Assembly (NCBI GenBank): GCA_002403175.1
Contig: DHHG01000154.1
Span: forward strand, 1 to 33,536
Length of the DNA stretch: 33,536 nt
Source of the DNA: Syntrophaceae bacterium UBA4778
GTDB taxonomy: Bacteria; Desulfobacterota; Syntrophia; Syntrophales; UBA4778
Reading direction: 5' to 3'
A program made the position numbers and the translations under genes. This document shows positions 24,367 to 32,355 of this stretch, piece after piece (the first letter of the stretch is position 1; the number at the start of each line of letters is the position of its first letter). Under the pieces are notes generated by a model. The model was not told where the DNA came from, searched no databases, and was given only the letters and a program-made list of their open reading frames with translations.

Positions 24367-24416
24367 TTGGCGTCCCCACGGGGATTCGAACCCCGGCTGC
24401 CGCCGTGAAAGGGCGG
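24367..24416 (-). repeat. Proximal attachment site inside tRNA-Glu
   Basis: 50-base partner of the distal att copy at 6344-6393 with two differences. It covers the tRNA from the anticodon loop to the CCA end, so insertion rebuilt the tRNA from sequence carried by the element. Confidence 0.9.
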
Positions 24417-24443
24417 TGTCCTAGGCCTCTAGACGATAGGGAC
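24368..24443 (-). tRNA. tRNA-Glu (anticodon UUC)
   Basis: 76 bases with an encoded CCA. The acceptor stem GTCCCTA pairs with TGGGGAC (one G-T pair). The anticodon stem CCGCC/GGCGG holds the loop CTTTCAC with anticodon TTC at 24409-24407. The T-arm is GGGG-TTCGAAT-CCCC and the D-arm contains CTAGAGG and CTAGGAC. It is the integration target of the element; its promoter and 5' half are chromosomal and its 3' half comes from the element. Confidence 0.95.
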
Positions 24444-24478
24444 GCACGTTATGAATACGATAGCTAAGGAAGGAGCGC

Positions 24479-24507
24479 TTTATATCCGGTTATTGGGCCA
24501 GTGTCAA
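24479..24507 (-). promoter_or_regulatory. Promoter of tRNA-Glu
   Basis: On the minus strand a perfect TTGACA (24507-24502) and TATAAA (24484-24479) are 17 bases apart. A GC-rich discriminator (GCGCTCC) follows, as is common for stable-RNA promoters under growth control. It lies 35 bases before the tRNA and outside the element. Confidence 0.8.
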
Positions 24508-24584
24508 TAAAAAAGATCTATCATTAAATATTGCATGATCTTAACGCGATAAGTACCGATCTCGTTGACCCCCAGGGAAAGAGG

Positions 24585-26699
24585 TCAATCGAGAACGACC
24601 GGTTCCCTAAGGATCAGGTCTCTTGCCCTGGATGCCAGGGCGGCAACTTTCGGATGGCTTTCTTTAAGAGCTGCTATCTGGCGCAGATTGTCCGCTGTTC
24701 TTGAGATCAGCATAACCATATCCCCTTCAGCCATTCCGATTTTTTCAATGATTTCGTTCCAATCCATTCCCCGTGACCAGAGATACAGGGCCGCTGCCGT
24801 CCAGAGGTGAAAATAATTAACATTGAATCCTGAAAGTTCCAGCCTCTCAAAAAGAGGAAGCAATGTGTTTACGATTTTATCGTACGCAGATTTCAACCTT
24901 TTTGGAATTCTCTTTTTATCAAGAACGATATTCTGATCACCATCATAAACGAAAAGGGCTGTTACTGCCGCAAGCAGGGCTTCGTCGTTTTCCGGAAATG
25001 CCTCTTTTCTCAAACATTCCGCAATTAAAAGCGGCTGGTCCAGCCTGAGCTGGGATGTCCAGATCCCGTCTTCAGTCAATCTCTCATGCTCATCTACAAA
25101 GCCTTCCGACTTCAGGAAATCCAGGTGTCTTTGGAAATCCTTCCAGAGTCTTACGCCCGCTTTTGAAAGCCCATTGCCTGTCTTTTTCGCCTGCCAGGCA
25201 GCCAGTGATCTCTCAAAAATTGTTCTAATTTCTTCCGGATTATGGGAAAGGAGCAGATTCAAAACCATTGAGAAATCATTTTTGATCTGACTCGTGATTT
25301 CTTCCGGCCCCGACCGCAGGAGATGCGCTACATGCTTCAGATCCATAAAGCGTCCGGGTATTGCCAGCACAAACCCGATTTTATCCAGGCCGCGCCTTCC
25401 TGATCGGCCGGTCATCTGATGAAATTCAGTTGCGGTAAGGGGAAGAAAATCATGGCCGTTGAACTGATCGGAATTAAACAGCACAATCGTTCTGGCCGGG
25501 AAATTGACGCCTGCTGCTACAGTGGAGGTTGCGAAAATAGCATCCAGTTGGCCTTTTTTCATAGTCGATTCCACGAGGAACTTCCAGGCAGGAAGCTGTC
25601 CTCCATGATGCGCGGCGACACGTCCGGAATACAGATAAGGTAGCTGTTTATGCGACTTCAGATAGGGAAACCTGTCCAGCAATTCCTGTAATTCGTAATC
25701 GAATGTGAGTTCTTCTAGGTCGTTGTCTTTCCCGCACTGCTTTATTGCCGAGTCACAATCGGAACGCGATTTCAGAAAGAAGATAGCAGGAAGCAAATCG
25801 AAGGTCCGCAGTACTTCAATAATCTGCCCATAATCCGGCTGCTGATTCCGTCGGGTGTGGTTTCCCCCATTCTTCATGAAACCCTCAACCTTCCCGTAAA
25901 GACGATCCTTGGAAAGATAAGGCATGATTCTTCCGGAAGGGTGCAGGAAAAGAGGATAAAGCGGCACCGGGCGGCTTTCCTCCCGAATAACCCTGCATTC
26001 CTTGCTTCGTATCGAACTCAGCCAAGCAGCTATCTCGTCGCTGTTTCCTATGGTGGCGGAAAGAAGAAGCAGATTGATCCGAGGCGGAAGATAGATCATG
26101 ATCTCTTCCCAGACCACTCCCCGGTCCTCATCTCCAAGGAAATGCGCTTCATCGAGGATAATCAGGTCGCAATTGAGGTTTTCCCCCTTGTGCATGGCAT
26201 CATAGAGCTGATTTCTCAAGATCTCTGTAGTGCCAACAATGATAGGGGCCTCTGCGTTTTCCTTGGTATCGCCTGTCAGGATTCCAACATTGTTGCTGTT
26301 AAAAGCAGCCCCGAACTCAACCCATTTGGCATTGGTCAGTGCTTTTAACGGAGATGCATACCAGCATCGCCCTCCTTTTTCAAAAACAGTTCGGATGGCC
26401 TGTTCGGCAATCCAGGTCTTTCCCGAACCGGTCGGCGCAGTAACGAGACAATCCGTATTCAGGATGGTTTCCAGCGCTTCCATCTGAAAAGGATCAGGTT
26501 CGAAAAAAGAGGCCGTTTCCGGTCTTCCTATCCTAGAAAAAACGCCGTTCAGAACCGGCTCTGCCTGGGGTTTTGGCTTTTCGTGATGTTTCGTTCCGGG
26601 TTTTGAGTGGAATCTTTTGCGGAATTTCTTTTTGAAGCCCTGGTTTTCGTAGGATTTAAAGGATTTTTCTGTTTTGGTTTGTTTGGATGTCTGCAACAT
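24585..26699 (-). CDS. Ski2-like superfamily 2 RNA/DNA helicase
   Basis: A 704-aa helicase. The first 50 residues are basic and low-complexity (FKKKFRKRFHSKPGTKHHEKPKP), as in RNA-binding tails. Motif I is TAPTGSGKT (88-95), then SPLKALTNAKW, motif II LDEAH (183-186), motif III LSATIG, and in the second lobe ATSTVAAGVNFPARTIV and motif VI QMTGRSGRRG. A helical C-terminal region of about 250 aa resembles the DSHCT-like end of Ski2/Mtr4 relatives. It probably remodels structured RNA in the cytoplasm. It is a single gene downstream of tRNA-Glu on the chromosomal side. No ribosome-binding site is visible before ATG 26699, and a possible promoter sits unusually close to it. Confidence 0.88.
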   Translation of the reverse strand: MLQTSKQTKTEKSFKSYENQGFKKKFRKRFHSKPGTKHHEKPKPQAEPVLNGVFSRIGRPETASFFEPDPFQMEALETILNTDCLVTAPTGSGKTWIAEQAIRTVFEKGGRCWYASPLKALTNAKWVEFGAAFNSNNVGILTGDTKENAEAPIIVGTTEILRNQLYDAMHKGENLNCDLIILDEAHFLGDEDRGVVWEEIMIYLPPRINLLLLSATIGNSDEIAAWLSSIRSKECRVIREESRPVPLYPLFLHPSGRIMPYLSKDRLYGKVEGFMKNGGNHTRRNQQPDYGQIIEVLRTFDLLPAIFFLKSRSDCDSAIKQCGKDNDLEELTFDYELQELLDRFPYLKSHKQLPYLYSGRVAAHHGGQLPAWKFLVESTMKKGQLDAIFATSTVAAGVNFPARTIVLFNSDQFNGHDFLPLTATEFHQMTGRSGRRGLDKIGFVLAIPGRFMDLKHVAHLLRSGPEEITSQIKNDFSMVLNLLLSHNPEEIRTIFERSLAAWQAKKTGNGLSKAGVRLWKDFQRHLDFLKSEGFVDEHERLTEDGIWTSQLRLDQPLLIAECLRKEAFPENDEALLAAVTALFVYDGDQNIVLDKKRIPKRLKSAYDKIVNTLLPLFERLELSGFNVNYFHLWTAAALYLWSRGMDWNEIIEKIGMAEGDMVMLISRTADNLRQIAALKESHPKVAALASRARDLILREPVVLD

Positions 26700-26710
26700 A
26701 TTAGGTCGAG

Positions 26711-26733
26711 ACTATACCATATCCGATTCAATG
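26711..26733 (-). promoter_or_regulatory. Possible promoter of the Ski2-like helicase
   Basis: On the minus strand TGGTATAGT is an extended -10 (hexamer at 26716-26711). The ATG is only 11 bases beyond it, so the mRNA leader would be about five bases. The -35 region (TTTACG, 17 bases before) is weak. Confidence 0.35.
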
Positions 26734-26807
26734 CGTAAAGGATTTAATAATAATTCCAAGTTGTTCCCGTCTATGTCCTTTCCCCGGAATGGATACAGGA
26801 TCTGGTT

Positions 26808-27932
26808 TCAGTCAAGCCGCTTGTGGAATCTCTTGACGGCTCCTGCAAATACAACAATTCCCATGATGGTCAGTAATAGATACTGGGGCCAGAGTACATT
26901 CAGGCCTACGCCTTTCAAAAAGATTCCCCGAATAATGATCAGAAAGTACATGAGCGGGTTTAGGTAAGTAATCCACTGAATGAGAAGGGGCATGTTGATA
27001 ATAGGAAATACGAAGCCGCTGAACATGAAAAAGGGCAAAGCAAAGAAAAAGGTGGTCATCATGGCCTGTTGCTGGGTATGGGAAATGGTCGATATGAAAA
27101 GTCCGATTCCCATTGTGCTTAGCAGGAAAAGACAAGATGCTAACGTCAGAAGCAGAATGCTTCCATGCAGAGGTACATCGAACCAGTAAATTGCGAATAT
27201 TGTGATTGCAGCCATCTGCACCATGGATATGATCGTATAAGGAATGGTTTTTCCCAATATCAGATCGGCCGGTTTCATAGGGGTTACGATCAGCTGTTCC
27301 ATGGTTCCCGACTCACGCTCCTTGATGATGGCCATGGAAGTGAAGAGAAGTGAGATAAGCATGATCATAAAAGCGACAATTCCCGGTACATAAAAATTTT
27401 TGCTGTCCAGGTTGGGATTAAACCAGGTTCTGATGCGCCCATCGATTTTCCCATAATCCAATTTTTCCGGCCGCATTTCCATGAGTAACTCCGTATTAAG
27501 TCTTTCGATTATCTGAACAGCATAGGAAATCCTAACCGCAGCCATATTGCTTAAAGAACCGTCTGCGATGATCTGAAGCGCCGCTGTCTGACCGCTCCGG
27601 ATCTTTTGACTGAAATCGGGGGGTACCTTGACAGCCAGGTCGATTTCGCCTCTGATAAGCAGCTGTTCCAGATCCTGCTGAGTCAGCGCGATTTTTTTTA
27701 TCTTGAAAGTAGTATTGGCATTGAAGCCGTCGAAGAGCATCCTGCTCTCGCGCGTATGGGCCTGATCGAGAAAACCGACGCGCACGTCCCGAACGTCCGT
27801 GGTTACAACATATCCGAAGATGAGCAATTGTAGAACAGGCATGATGACCAGAATGGGTCGGATCTTTTTATCCCTGAAGAGTTGAATGAATTCCTTACGG
27901 ACCAGTTCACGGATTCGGAGCCAATTGGGCAT
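26808..27932 (-). CDS. ybhR: ABC-2 type exporter permease (YbhR-like)
   Basis: A 374-aa inner-membrane permease. The N-terminal helix (KIRPILVIMPVLQLLIFGYVVTTDV) is followed by a large periplasmic loop (residues about 45-175) and five more transmembrane segments. Typical ABC-2 features are KERESGTMEQLIVTPMKPADLILGKTIPY and the final NPLMYFLIIIRGIFLKG. Start 27932 is preferred over 28016 because it matches the family start (MPNWLRIRELVRKEFIQLFRDKKIRP) and overlaps the upstream stop (TAATG), giving coupled translation. With the preceding permease it forms the membrane channel of a YbhGFSR-type exporter. It is the last gene of the operon. Substrates cannot be told from the sequence; relatives handle drugs and cationic compounds. 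Confidence 0.85.
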   Translation of the reverse strand: MPNWLRIRELVRKEFIQLFRDKKIRPILVIMPVLQLLIFGYVVTTDVRDVRVGFLDQAHTRESRMLFDGFNANTTFKIKKIALTQQDLEQLLIRGEIDLAVKVPPDFSQKIRSGQTAALQIIADGSLSNMAAVRISYAVQIIERLNTELLMEMRPEKLDYGKIDGRIRTWFNPNLDSKNFYVPGIVAFMIMLISLLFTSMAIIKERESGTMEQLIVTPMKPADLILGKTIPYTIISMVQMAAITIFAIYWFDVPLHGSILLLTLASCLFLLSTMGIGLFISTISHTQQQAMMTTFFFALPFFMFSGFVFPIINMPLLIQWITYLNPLMYFLIIIRGIFLKGVGLNVLWPQYLLLTIMGIVVFAGAVKRFHKRLD

Positions 27933-29074
27933 TACATACCGCCTTTCTTGAGTAACAGAGCCGTCAAGGTGCTCAGGAATATAAACATCAGGAACAAGGC
28001 TGCAAAGCTGGGCCAAAGGTATTCGAGGCCGATCCCTTGCAGAAATAATCCTTTCAGGATTTTAATATAATATGTGGCAGGGATACCATAGCTGATCGCC
28101 TGCAAGATCTTCGGCATGTTTTGAACAGGAAACACAAAATTCGACAGGAGCAAAGAGGGTAAATAAGTAATAAGGATGGCCATCTGATTGGAAACGAGCT
28201 GCGATTTGGCAGCAATAGAAATCATCAATCCCAGGCTGAGTGCAACCAGGAGGTAAAGAGAAGAAGCCAGAACCATTAGCCAATAGCTTGACTTGATGAT
28301 AATTCCGAAGAGGACCTGACCCATCAGGACTGCGATCAGAACATCCGTGAGTCCGATTATAAAATAGGGAATGGCTTTGCCCAGAAGCAATTCCGTTCCC
28401 CTGATCGGAAGGGACAAAAGGGTTTCCATCGTTCCATTTTCGTATTCACGCGCAATGACCAGAGAGGTCAACATGGCGCCCACAATCATGATGATTACGG
28501 CAATAACCCCGGGTACAATGAAATTTCTGCTTTCCAGATCTTCATTAAACCAGACCCGGATTCTTCCCTCCGCAGGAGGTTTTATCTGTTCGATCCCCAT
28601 CCTGTTCAGGAATTGCTGAAGCCTTTTTCTGTTATAGGTTTCGATAAACCCTCTCATATAACCTTGAGAAATACCCGCAAAGTTCGGATCGCTTCCGTCG
28701 AAAAGGACCTGAATCGGCGCATCCCGGTCTGCATGAAGGTCCTGTGACCAGCGTGTGGGAATGATAACAACCATGACCGCCTTACCATGATCAAGGTATT
28801 CGGTCACCTCCCGGTCGCTATGCAGGTGGGCAATAATCTCGAAGTAGGCGGAAGAATCCAGCTCGCGTATCAGATCGCGGCTGAATTCTGTTTGATCGTA
28901 GTCGAGCACTGCCGTCCGGATATCGTTCACATCCAGGCTCAGAGCGTAGCCGAAAAGAAATAAAAGCAATGCCGGGATAATAAACGCGAGGTACAAGCTT
29001 CTGAAATCGCGGATCAGGTGAAAATATTCTTTCCGGGTGATTGCTTTGAGATTGTCCAGTTTCATTTGAATCAC
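27932..29074 (-). CDS. ybhS: ABC-2 type exporter permease (YbhS-like)
   Basis: A 380-aa partner of the next permease with the same layout: an N-terminal helix (SLYLAFIIPALLLFLFGYALSLDV), a periplasmic domain (residues about 50-180) and a C-terminal membrane block with REYENGTMETLLSLPIRGTELLLGKAIPY and IPATYYIKILKGLFLQG. GTG 29074 is chosen because GGAAGG lies five bases upstream; the in-frame ATG at 29065 is the alternative. Its stop overlaps the ATG of the second permease. It follows the second ATPase gene by 45 bases. Confidence 0.85.
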   Translation of the reverse strand: MIQMKLDNLKAITRKEYFHLIRDFRSLYLAFIIPALLLFLFGYALSLDVNDIRTAVLDYDQTEFSRDLIRELDSSAYFEIIAHLHSDREVTEYLDHGKAVMVVIIPTRWSQDLHADRDAPIQVLFDGSDPNFAGISQGYMRGFIETYNRKRLQQFLNRMGIEQIKPPAEGRIRVWFNEDLESRNFIVPGVIAVIIMIVGAMLTSLVIAREYENGTMETLLSLPIRGTELLLGKAIPYFIIGLTDVLIAVLMGQVLFGIIIKSSYWLMVLASSLYLLVALSLGLMISIAAKSQLVSNQMAILITYLPSLLLSNFVFPVQNMPKILQAISYGIPATYYIKILKGLFLQGIGLEYLWPSFAALFLMFIFLSTLTALLLKKGGM

Positions 29075-29119
29075 GGATCCTTCCGGGTACTGTGATCACC
29101 GCCAATCTTTCCAAAATTG

Positions 29120-29875
29120 CTAACTATTCAATTTAGACATGATCCTGATAAAAACATCATTCAAACCTGCATCGGGGCGATCCGGAAAAGTATCACGGAT
29201 AATCTCATCCGGCCTTCCCATTAAGACGATCTTTCCTTCATTGATAAGAACGATTCTGTCGCAATGATACGCTTCATCCATATAGTGCGTTGTAACAAAA
29301 ACGGTTACTCCGTTCTCTGCAAGGTGATTAATAAATTCCCAGAAATGACGACGCGTAATCGGGTCTACTCCCGAAGTTGGCTCATCAAGGAAAAGTAATT
29401 CAGGGCGGTGCAATAGAGCGCAACCGAGGGCAAGCCGCTGGCGCCAACCGGGAGGAAGTTCACTGGTTAATCTATTACGAGATTCCTGAAGGCGGGTAAG
29501 TTCGAGAATCGATTCAATCCGATCCGGCCATTCCTTATAGGGAACATTGTATATACCCAAATAAAATCGGAGGTTCTCGAAAGGAGTCAGATCCTCATAA
29601 AGTGAGAATTTCTGGGACATGTATCCGATTACAGCTTTAATGGTTTCAGGCTCGGTGAAAATATCGTGCCCGGCTACCTGACCGGAACCCGATGTGGGTG
29701 TCAGGATTCCGCAGAGCATGCGAATAGTCGTCGATTTGCCCGAACCGTTCGGTCCTAAAAACCCGAATATCTCACCGCGCCTTACGTTAAAGGATACCTT
29801 GTTTACTGCTGTAAAGGATCCGAATTGTTTGACGAGATCCCGGACAATTACGATGTCAGATGTTGAATCGATCAT
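29120..29875 (-). CDS. ybhF: ABC exporter ATPase, C-terminal YbhF-like half
   Basis: A 251-aa ABC ATPase with Walker A GPNGSGKST, Q-loop YMSQKFSLYEDLT, Walker B LLFLDEPTSGVD and H-loop TTHYMDE. The signature is ELPPGWRQR in place of LSGGQ, a variant known in YbhF-type exporters, so it can be functional. In Escherichia coli YbhF is one tandem ATPase; here the two halves are separate genes overlapping by 20 bases (29856-29875). It would energise the two downstream permeases as a heterodimer with the first ATPase. Confidence 0.88.
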   Translation of the reverse strand: MIDSTSDIVIVRDLVKQFGSFTAVNKVSFNVRRGEIFGFLGPNGSGKSTTIRMLCGILTPTSGSGQVAGHDIFTEPETIKAVIGYMSQKFSLYEDLTPFENLRFYLGIYNVPYKEWPDRIESILELTRLQESRNRLTSELPPGWRQRLALGCALLHRPELLFLDEPTSGVDPITRRHFWEFINHLAENGVTVFVTTHYMDEAYHCDRIVLINEGKIVLMGRPDEIIRDTFPDRPDAGLNDVFIRIMSKLNS

Positions 29876-30665
29876 GGGTGAGTTCTTTATCGACCTCCTG
29901 AATCCGTTGAACGATCGCCTCCTCCAGACTCGTGTAATTCAGGCGGATCTCTGAAGGCGTTCCTTCAGCCAGAATACGGGAGCGATGCATCAAGGCAAGG
30001 CGATCGCATTTCTCCCCCTCGTCCAGGTAGGCCGTGGAAATCAGGATGGACATGCCTGCACGTTTCATATCGGCCAGCATTTCCCAGAATTCCTGTCTGG
30101 ATACCGGATCAACGCCGTTTGTCGGTTCATCCAGGATCAGCAGAAGGGGCTGATGGACGAGGACGCAGGCCAGTGCAAGTTTCTGTTTCATGCCGCCGGA
30201 GAGGTTTCCCGCAAGCCGATCCTGGAAGGGCATCAGGTTGGAAAATCCGAGATACCGTTCTTGACGCTTCCGGCGCTCATCGCCACTGATTCCAAATATG
30301 TCCATAAAAAAATCGAGATTTTCCAGTACGGTCAGGTCCTGATAGAGGCCGAATCGTTGCGGCATATATCCGATTATCGATTTCACCTCATCTTTGTGAG
30401 TGACAACATTCAGACCGCTGATCAGAATTTTTCCTGAAACCGGCTTGATCATAGTTGCAGCCATTCGAAGGAATGTAGATTTCCCCGCTCCGTCCGATCC
30501 GACCAGTCCGAATATCGTCCCCTTGGATACCTGAATAGAAAGGCTGTCGACTGCTTGAAATGCTCCATACCACCCGGATACATTTTCCGCCTTTAGAACC
30601 GGCAGTTCGGAAAACTCGGCAGCGGGCTGATCAGAATGCCCGGAATTATTAGTATAGCCAGGCAT
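29856..30665 (-). CDS. ybhF: ABC exporter ATPase, N-terminal YbhF-like half
   Basis: A 269-aa ABC ATPase with Walker A GSDGAGKST, Q-loop YMPQRFGLYQDLT, a normal signature NLSGGMKQKLAL, Walker B LLILDEPTNGVD and an H-loop region ISTAYLDE in which the usual His is replaced by Ala (STAY). A 25-residue Ser/Pro-rich N-terminal extension precedes the domain. It overlaps the membrane-fusion gene by 17 bases and the second ATPase gene by 20. One chain has a canonical signature and the other the canonical H-loop, so each probably contributes one competent site to an asymmetric heterodimer (inference). Confidence 0.88.
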   Translation of the reverse strand: MPGYTNNSGHSDQPAAEFSELPVLKAENVSGWYGAFQAVDSLSIQVSKGTIFGLVGSDGAGKSTFLRMAATMIKPVSGKILISGLNVVTHKDEVKSIIGYMPQRFGLYQDLTVLENLDFFMDIFGISGDERRKRQERYLGFSNLMPFQDRLAGNLSGGMKQKLALACVLVHQPLLLILDEPTNGVDPVSRQEFWEMLADMKRAGMSILISTAYLDEGEKCDRLALMHRSRILAEGTPSEIRLNYTSLEEAIVQRIQEVDKELTHDRFNI

Positions 30666-31659
30666 CAGCGGGCATCCCCGATTTTAATTCGAGATTAGGG
30701 TTGGGCATGGTTACTTTGACGAGATACACGAGCTTTACCCGCTCTTTATGGGTCTGGATGATTTTGGGTGTGAACTCCCCTTCGGGAGAAATGAAAGTGA
30801 CCTTTCCCGTATAGATCTTACCAGGGAAGGTATCCGTTCTGACTTCAACATTCTGAGCGGGTTTGACTTTGCCGAGCTCCGTCTCACTCACATAGATCTT
30901 CAGATCAACGGTTGAAAGGTCCGAAAGGGTCAGTACCTGCCGGGTTGGTGTGATCACTTCACCCGGCTCAATGCTTCGAACGGTTATGATTCCCCGGTAC
31001 GGTGCAGTCAGCGTGCTGTATTTTAACTGGAGAGAGGCCTGATCTACAGCAGCTTTGGCTGCCCTGATCTGGGCTCGCCCAGCCTCGATTTCTTTTTCAA
31101 GAGAATGGATCTTACTCAGGTTGCTTTTCGCCTGCCTCAGTGTGGCTTCGGCTTCAGCATTCCCTGCAAAGGCCGTATCGTATCTGAGCGTCATCCTCTC
31201 ATTCTCTTTGGCCGATATGACCCCTTTCCGGAAGAGTTGTCCGTATCGGTCCCTATCCCTGGCGGCATCTTCGAGGGTGGCGGAAGCGGCTTTCAATCCT
31301 GCCTCGGCCTTGGCGACATCTGCCGGCAACGTTTTCCTCAAGACAGATAAATTGCTCTGCAGCTGCTCAACTTGTTGAGTAGCCCGTTCAAATTCAGCAT
31401 TAGCGATTTCCAATCGGGCCTTGTATTCATCTGAATCCAGTTCCGCCAGGACCTGGCCTTTTTCAACTGCCTGTCCTTCCCTGACATGGACTGCGGATAC
31501 TTTCCCGCTTACCTGAAAGGCCAGTTCCGAATTTGTGGACTCGATAGTTCCGGAATAGAACAATCCCGTTTGATTTTCTGGCCTTTGTCCGAAATAGATG
31601 ACGATACAAGCTATTATTAGAAAAAGTATGAAAACAGCCGCAATGATCTTTTTTTTCAA
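30649..31659 (-). CDS. ybhG: HlyD/YbhG-type membrane fusion protein
   Basis: A 336-aa periplasmic adaptor. An N-terminal membrane anchor (IIAAVFILFLIIACIVIYFG) leads into a first biotinyl-lipoyl half (SGKVSAVHVREGQAVEKGQVLAELD), a long coiled-coil hairpin (residues about 80-205), the second lipoyl half (LTAPYRGIITVRSIEPGEVI) and a C-terminal beta-barrel (VDLKIYVSETELGKVKPAQNVEVR). It would link the inner-membrane ABC transporter to a TolC-type outer-membrane channel, which is not encoded here. The start is TTG 31659 with GGAGG about seven bases before. It is the first gene of the five-gene operon and diverges from the thioesterase gene. Confidence 0.9.
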   Translation of the reverse strand: MKKKIIAAVFILFLIIACIVIYFGQRPENQTGLFYSGTIESTNSELAFQVSGKVSAVHVREGQAVEKGQVLAELDSDEYKARLEIANAEFERATQQVEQLQSNLSVLRKTLPADVAKAEAGLKAASATLEDAARDRDRYGQLFRKGVISAKENERMTLRYDTAFAGNAEAEATLRQAKSNLSKIHSLEKEIEAGRAQIRAAKAAVDQASLQLKYSTLTAPYRGIITVRSIEPGEVITPTRQVLTLSDLSTVDLKIYVSETELGKVKPAQNVEVRTDTFPGKIYTGKVTFISPEGEFTPKIIQTHKERVKLVYLVKVTMPNPNLELKSGMPADAWLY

Positions 31660-31817
31660 GATGTCCTCCGCTACCGCATTCAGTTCAGCTTGCCTCGCTA
31701 CGATTCAAATTACCGGTGATGAATATCTGTTTTTTTAGCAGAAAACCTTTTAATATGAAATAGAAGATAAAAGATGATAATGAGGTGAAGCACGAACACC
31801 CACTTCAAGGAGCAATA

Positions 31818-32240
31818 ATGCAAAAGGAAAAGATTTTTGAGGCGATTAAAAGAAAAGTAGAGCAGGAAAACTTTGCCAGAAAACTCGATTTGGAGTTGCT
31901 CAAAATCGGCACGGGTTTTTCAATTGTGAAGATGAAATTTACATCTGAGATAGAAAATATCTTTGGAATGGCGCATGGCGGGGCCATCTTCTCTCTGATT
32001 GATGAGGCTTTTGAGATTGCGTCCAATTCTCATGGCACAATGGCTGTGGCTCTCGGCGTCAACGTGCAATTTATTCGGGCTGCTTCAAGCGGGGATGAAC
32101 TTTATGCAGAGGCAAAAGAAGTGAGTTCTTCATCGAGAATCGCCCATTATGATATTAGAGTTACCAATCAGAATGAGAATCTGATCGCTACCTGTAAGGC
32201 GACAGCATATCGGAAAAGTGAAAGGCTTCCTTTTTTATAA
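31818..32240 (+). CDS. PaaI-type hotdog-fold thioesterase
   Basis: A 140-aa thioesterase. The motif FGMAHGGAIFSLIDEAFEIASNS contains the HGGxxFSLxDxAF pattern of PaaI/YbgC-like acyl-CoA thioesterases, with the catalytic Asp in LIDEAF. The remaining strands (VALGVNVQFIRAASSGDELYAEAKEVSSSSRIAHYDIRVTN) complete the hotdog fold. Start 31818 is chosen because AAGGAG (31807-31812) sits five bases before it; an in-frame start at 31785 has no such signal. It probably cleaves aryl- or acyl-CoA esters in the cytoplasm, as a tetramer. No phenylacetate genes are nearby. Confidence 0.85.
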   Translation: MQKEKIFEAIKRKVEQENFARKLDLELLKIGTGFSIVKMKFTSEIENIFGMAHGGAIFSLIDEAFEIASNSHGTMAVALGVNVQFIRAASSGDELYAEAKEVSSSSRIAHYDIRVTNQNENLIATCKATAYRKSERLPFL

Positions 32241-32263
32241 CGAGAGCAGTAGTTCCGGCAATT

Positions 32264-32329
32264 CTACTTTTTATTTACAATGGCGCCGACGCCTGCGAAA
32301 GGACGATCGGGGTATTCGCGCTGTGACAT
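32264..32329 (-). pseudogene. N-terminal remnant of a NUDIX hydrolase gene
   Basis: A 21-codon frame, MSQREYPDRPFAGVGAIV then NKK and a stop, with a good ribosome-binding site (GAGGTGA) upstream. The N-terminus is that of ADP-ribose-pyrophosphatase-like NUDIX proteins (EYPDRPxxGVGAIVFxDG). The catalytic NUDIX box is missing because the sequence runs directly into the end of the thioesterase gene on the other strand. It is too short to be active. Confidence 0.55.
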
Positions 32330-32355
32330 GATTTCACCTCGATTTGCTCAGGCGA

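Larger units (their letters stand above)
6344..24416. mobile_element. Integrative element / genomic island in tRNA-Glu carrying a DISARM-like defence locus
   Basis: Two 50-base direct repeats (6344-6393 and 24367-24416, two mismatches) match the 3' half of the tRNA-Glu gene from the anticodon loop to CCA. The intact tRNA is at the right end and the repeat-to-repeat distance, hence the excised circle, is 18,023 bp. A tyrosine integrase and an excisionase-like gene lie beside the intact tRNA. Contents from left to right: regulator-like AlbA_2/HATPase gene, DISARM-like operon, ribbon-helix-helix gene, repeat-rich region, replisome-organiser gene with internal iterons, small HTH gene, xis, int. 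No capsid, portal, terminase, lysis, relaxase or type IV secretion gene was seen, so it is more like a satellite or a minimal integrative element than a prophage or ICE. Confidence 0.9.
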
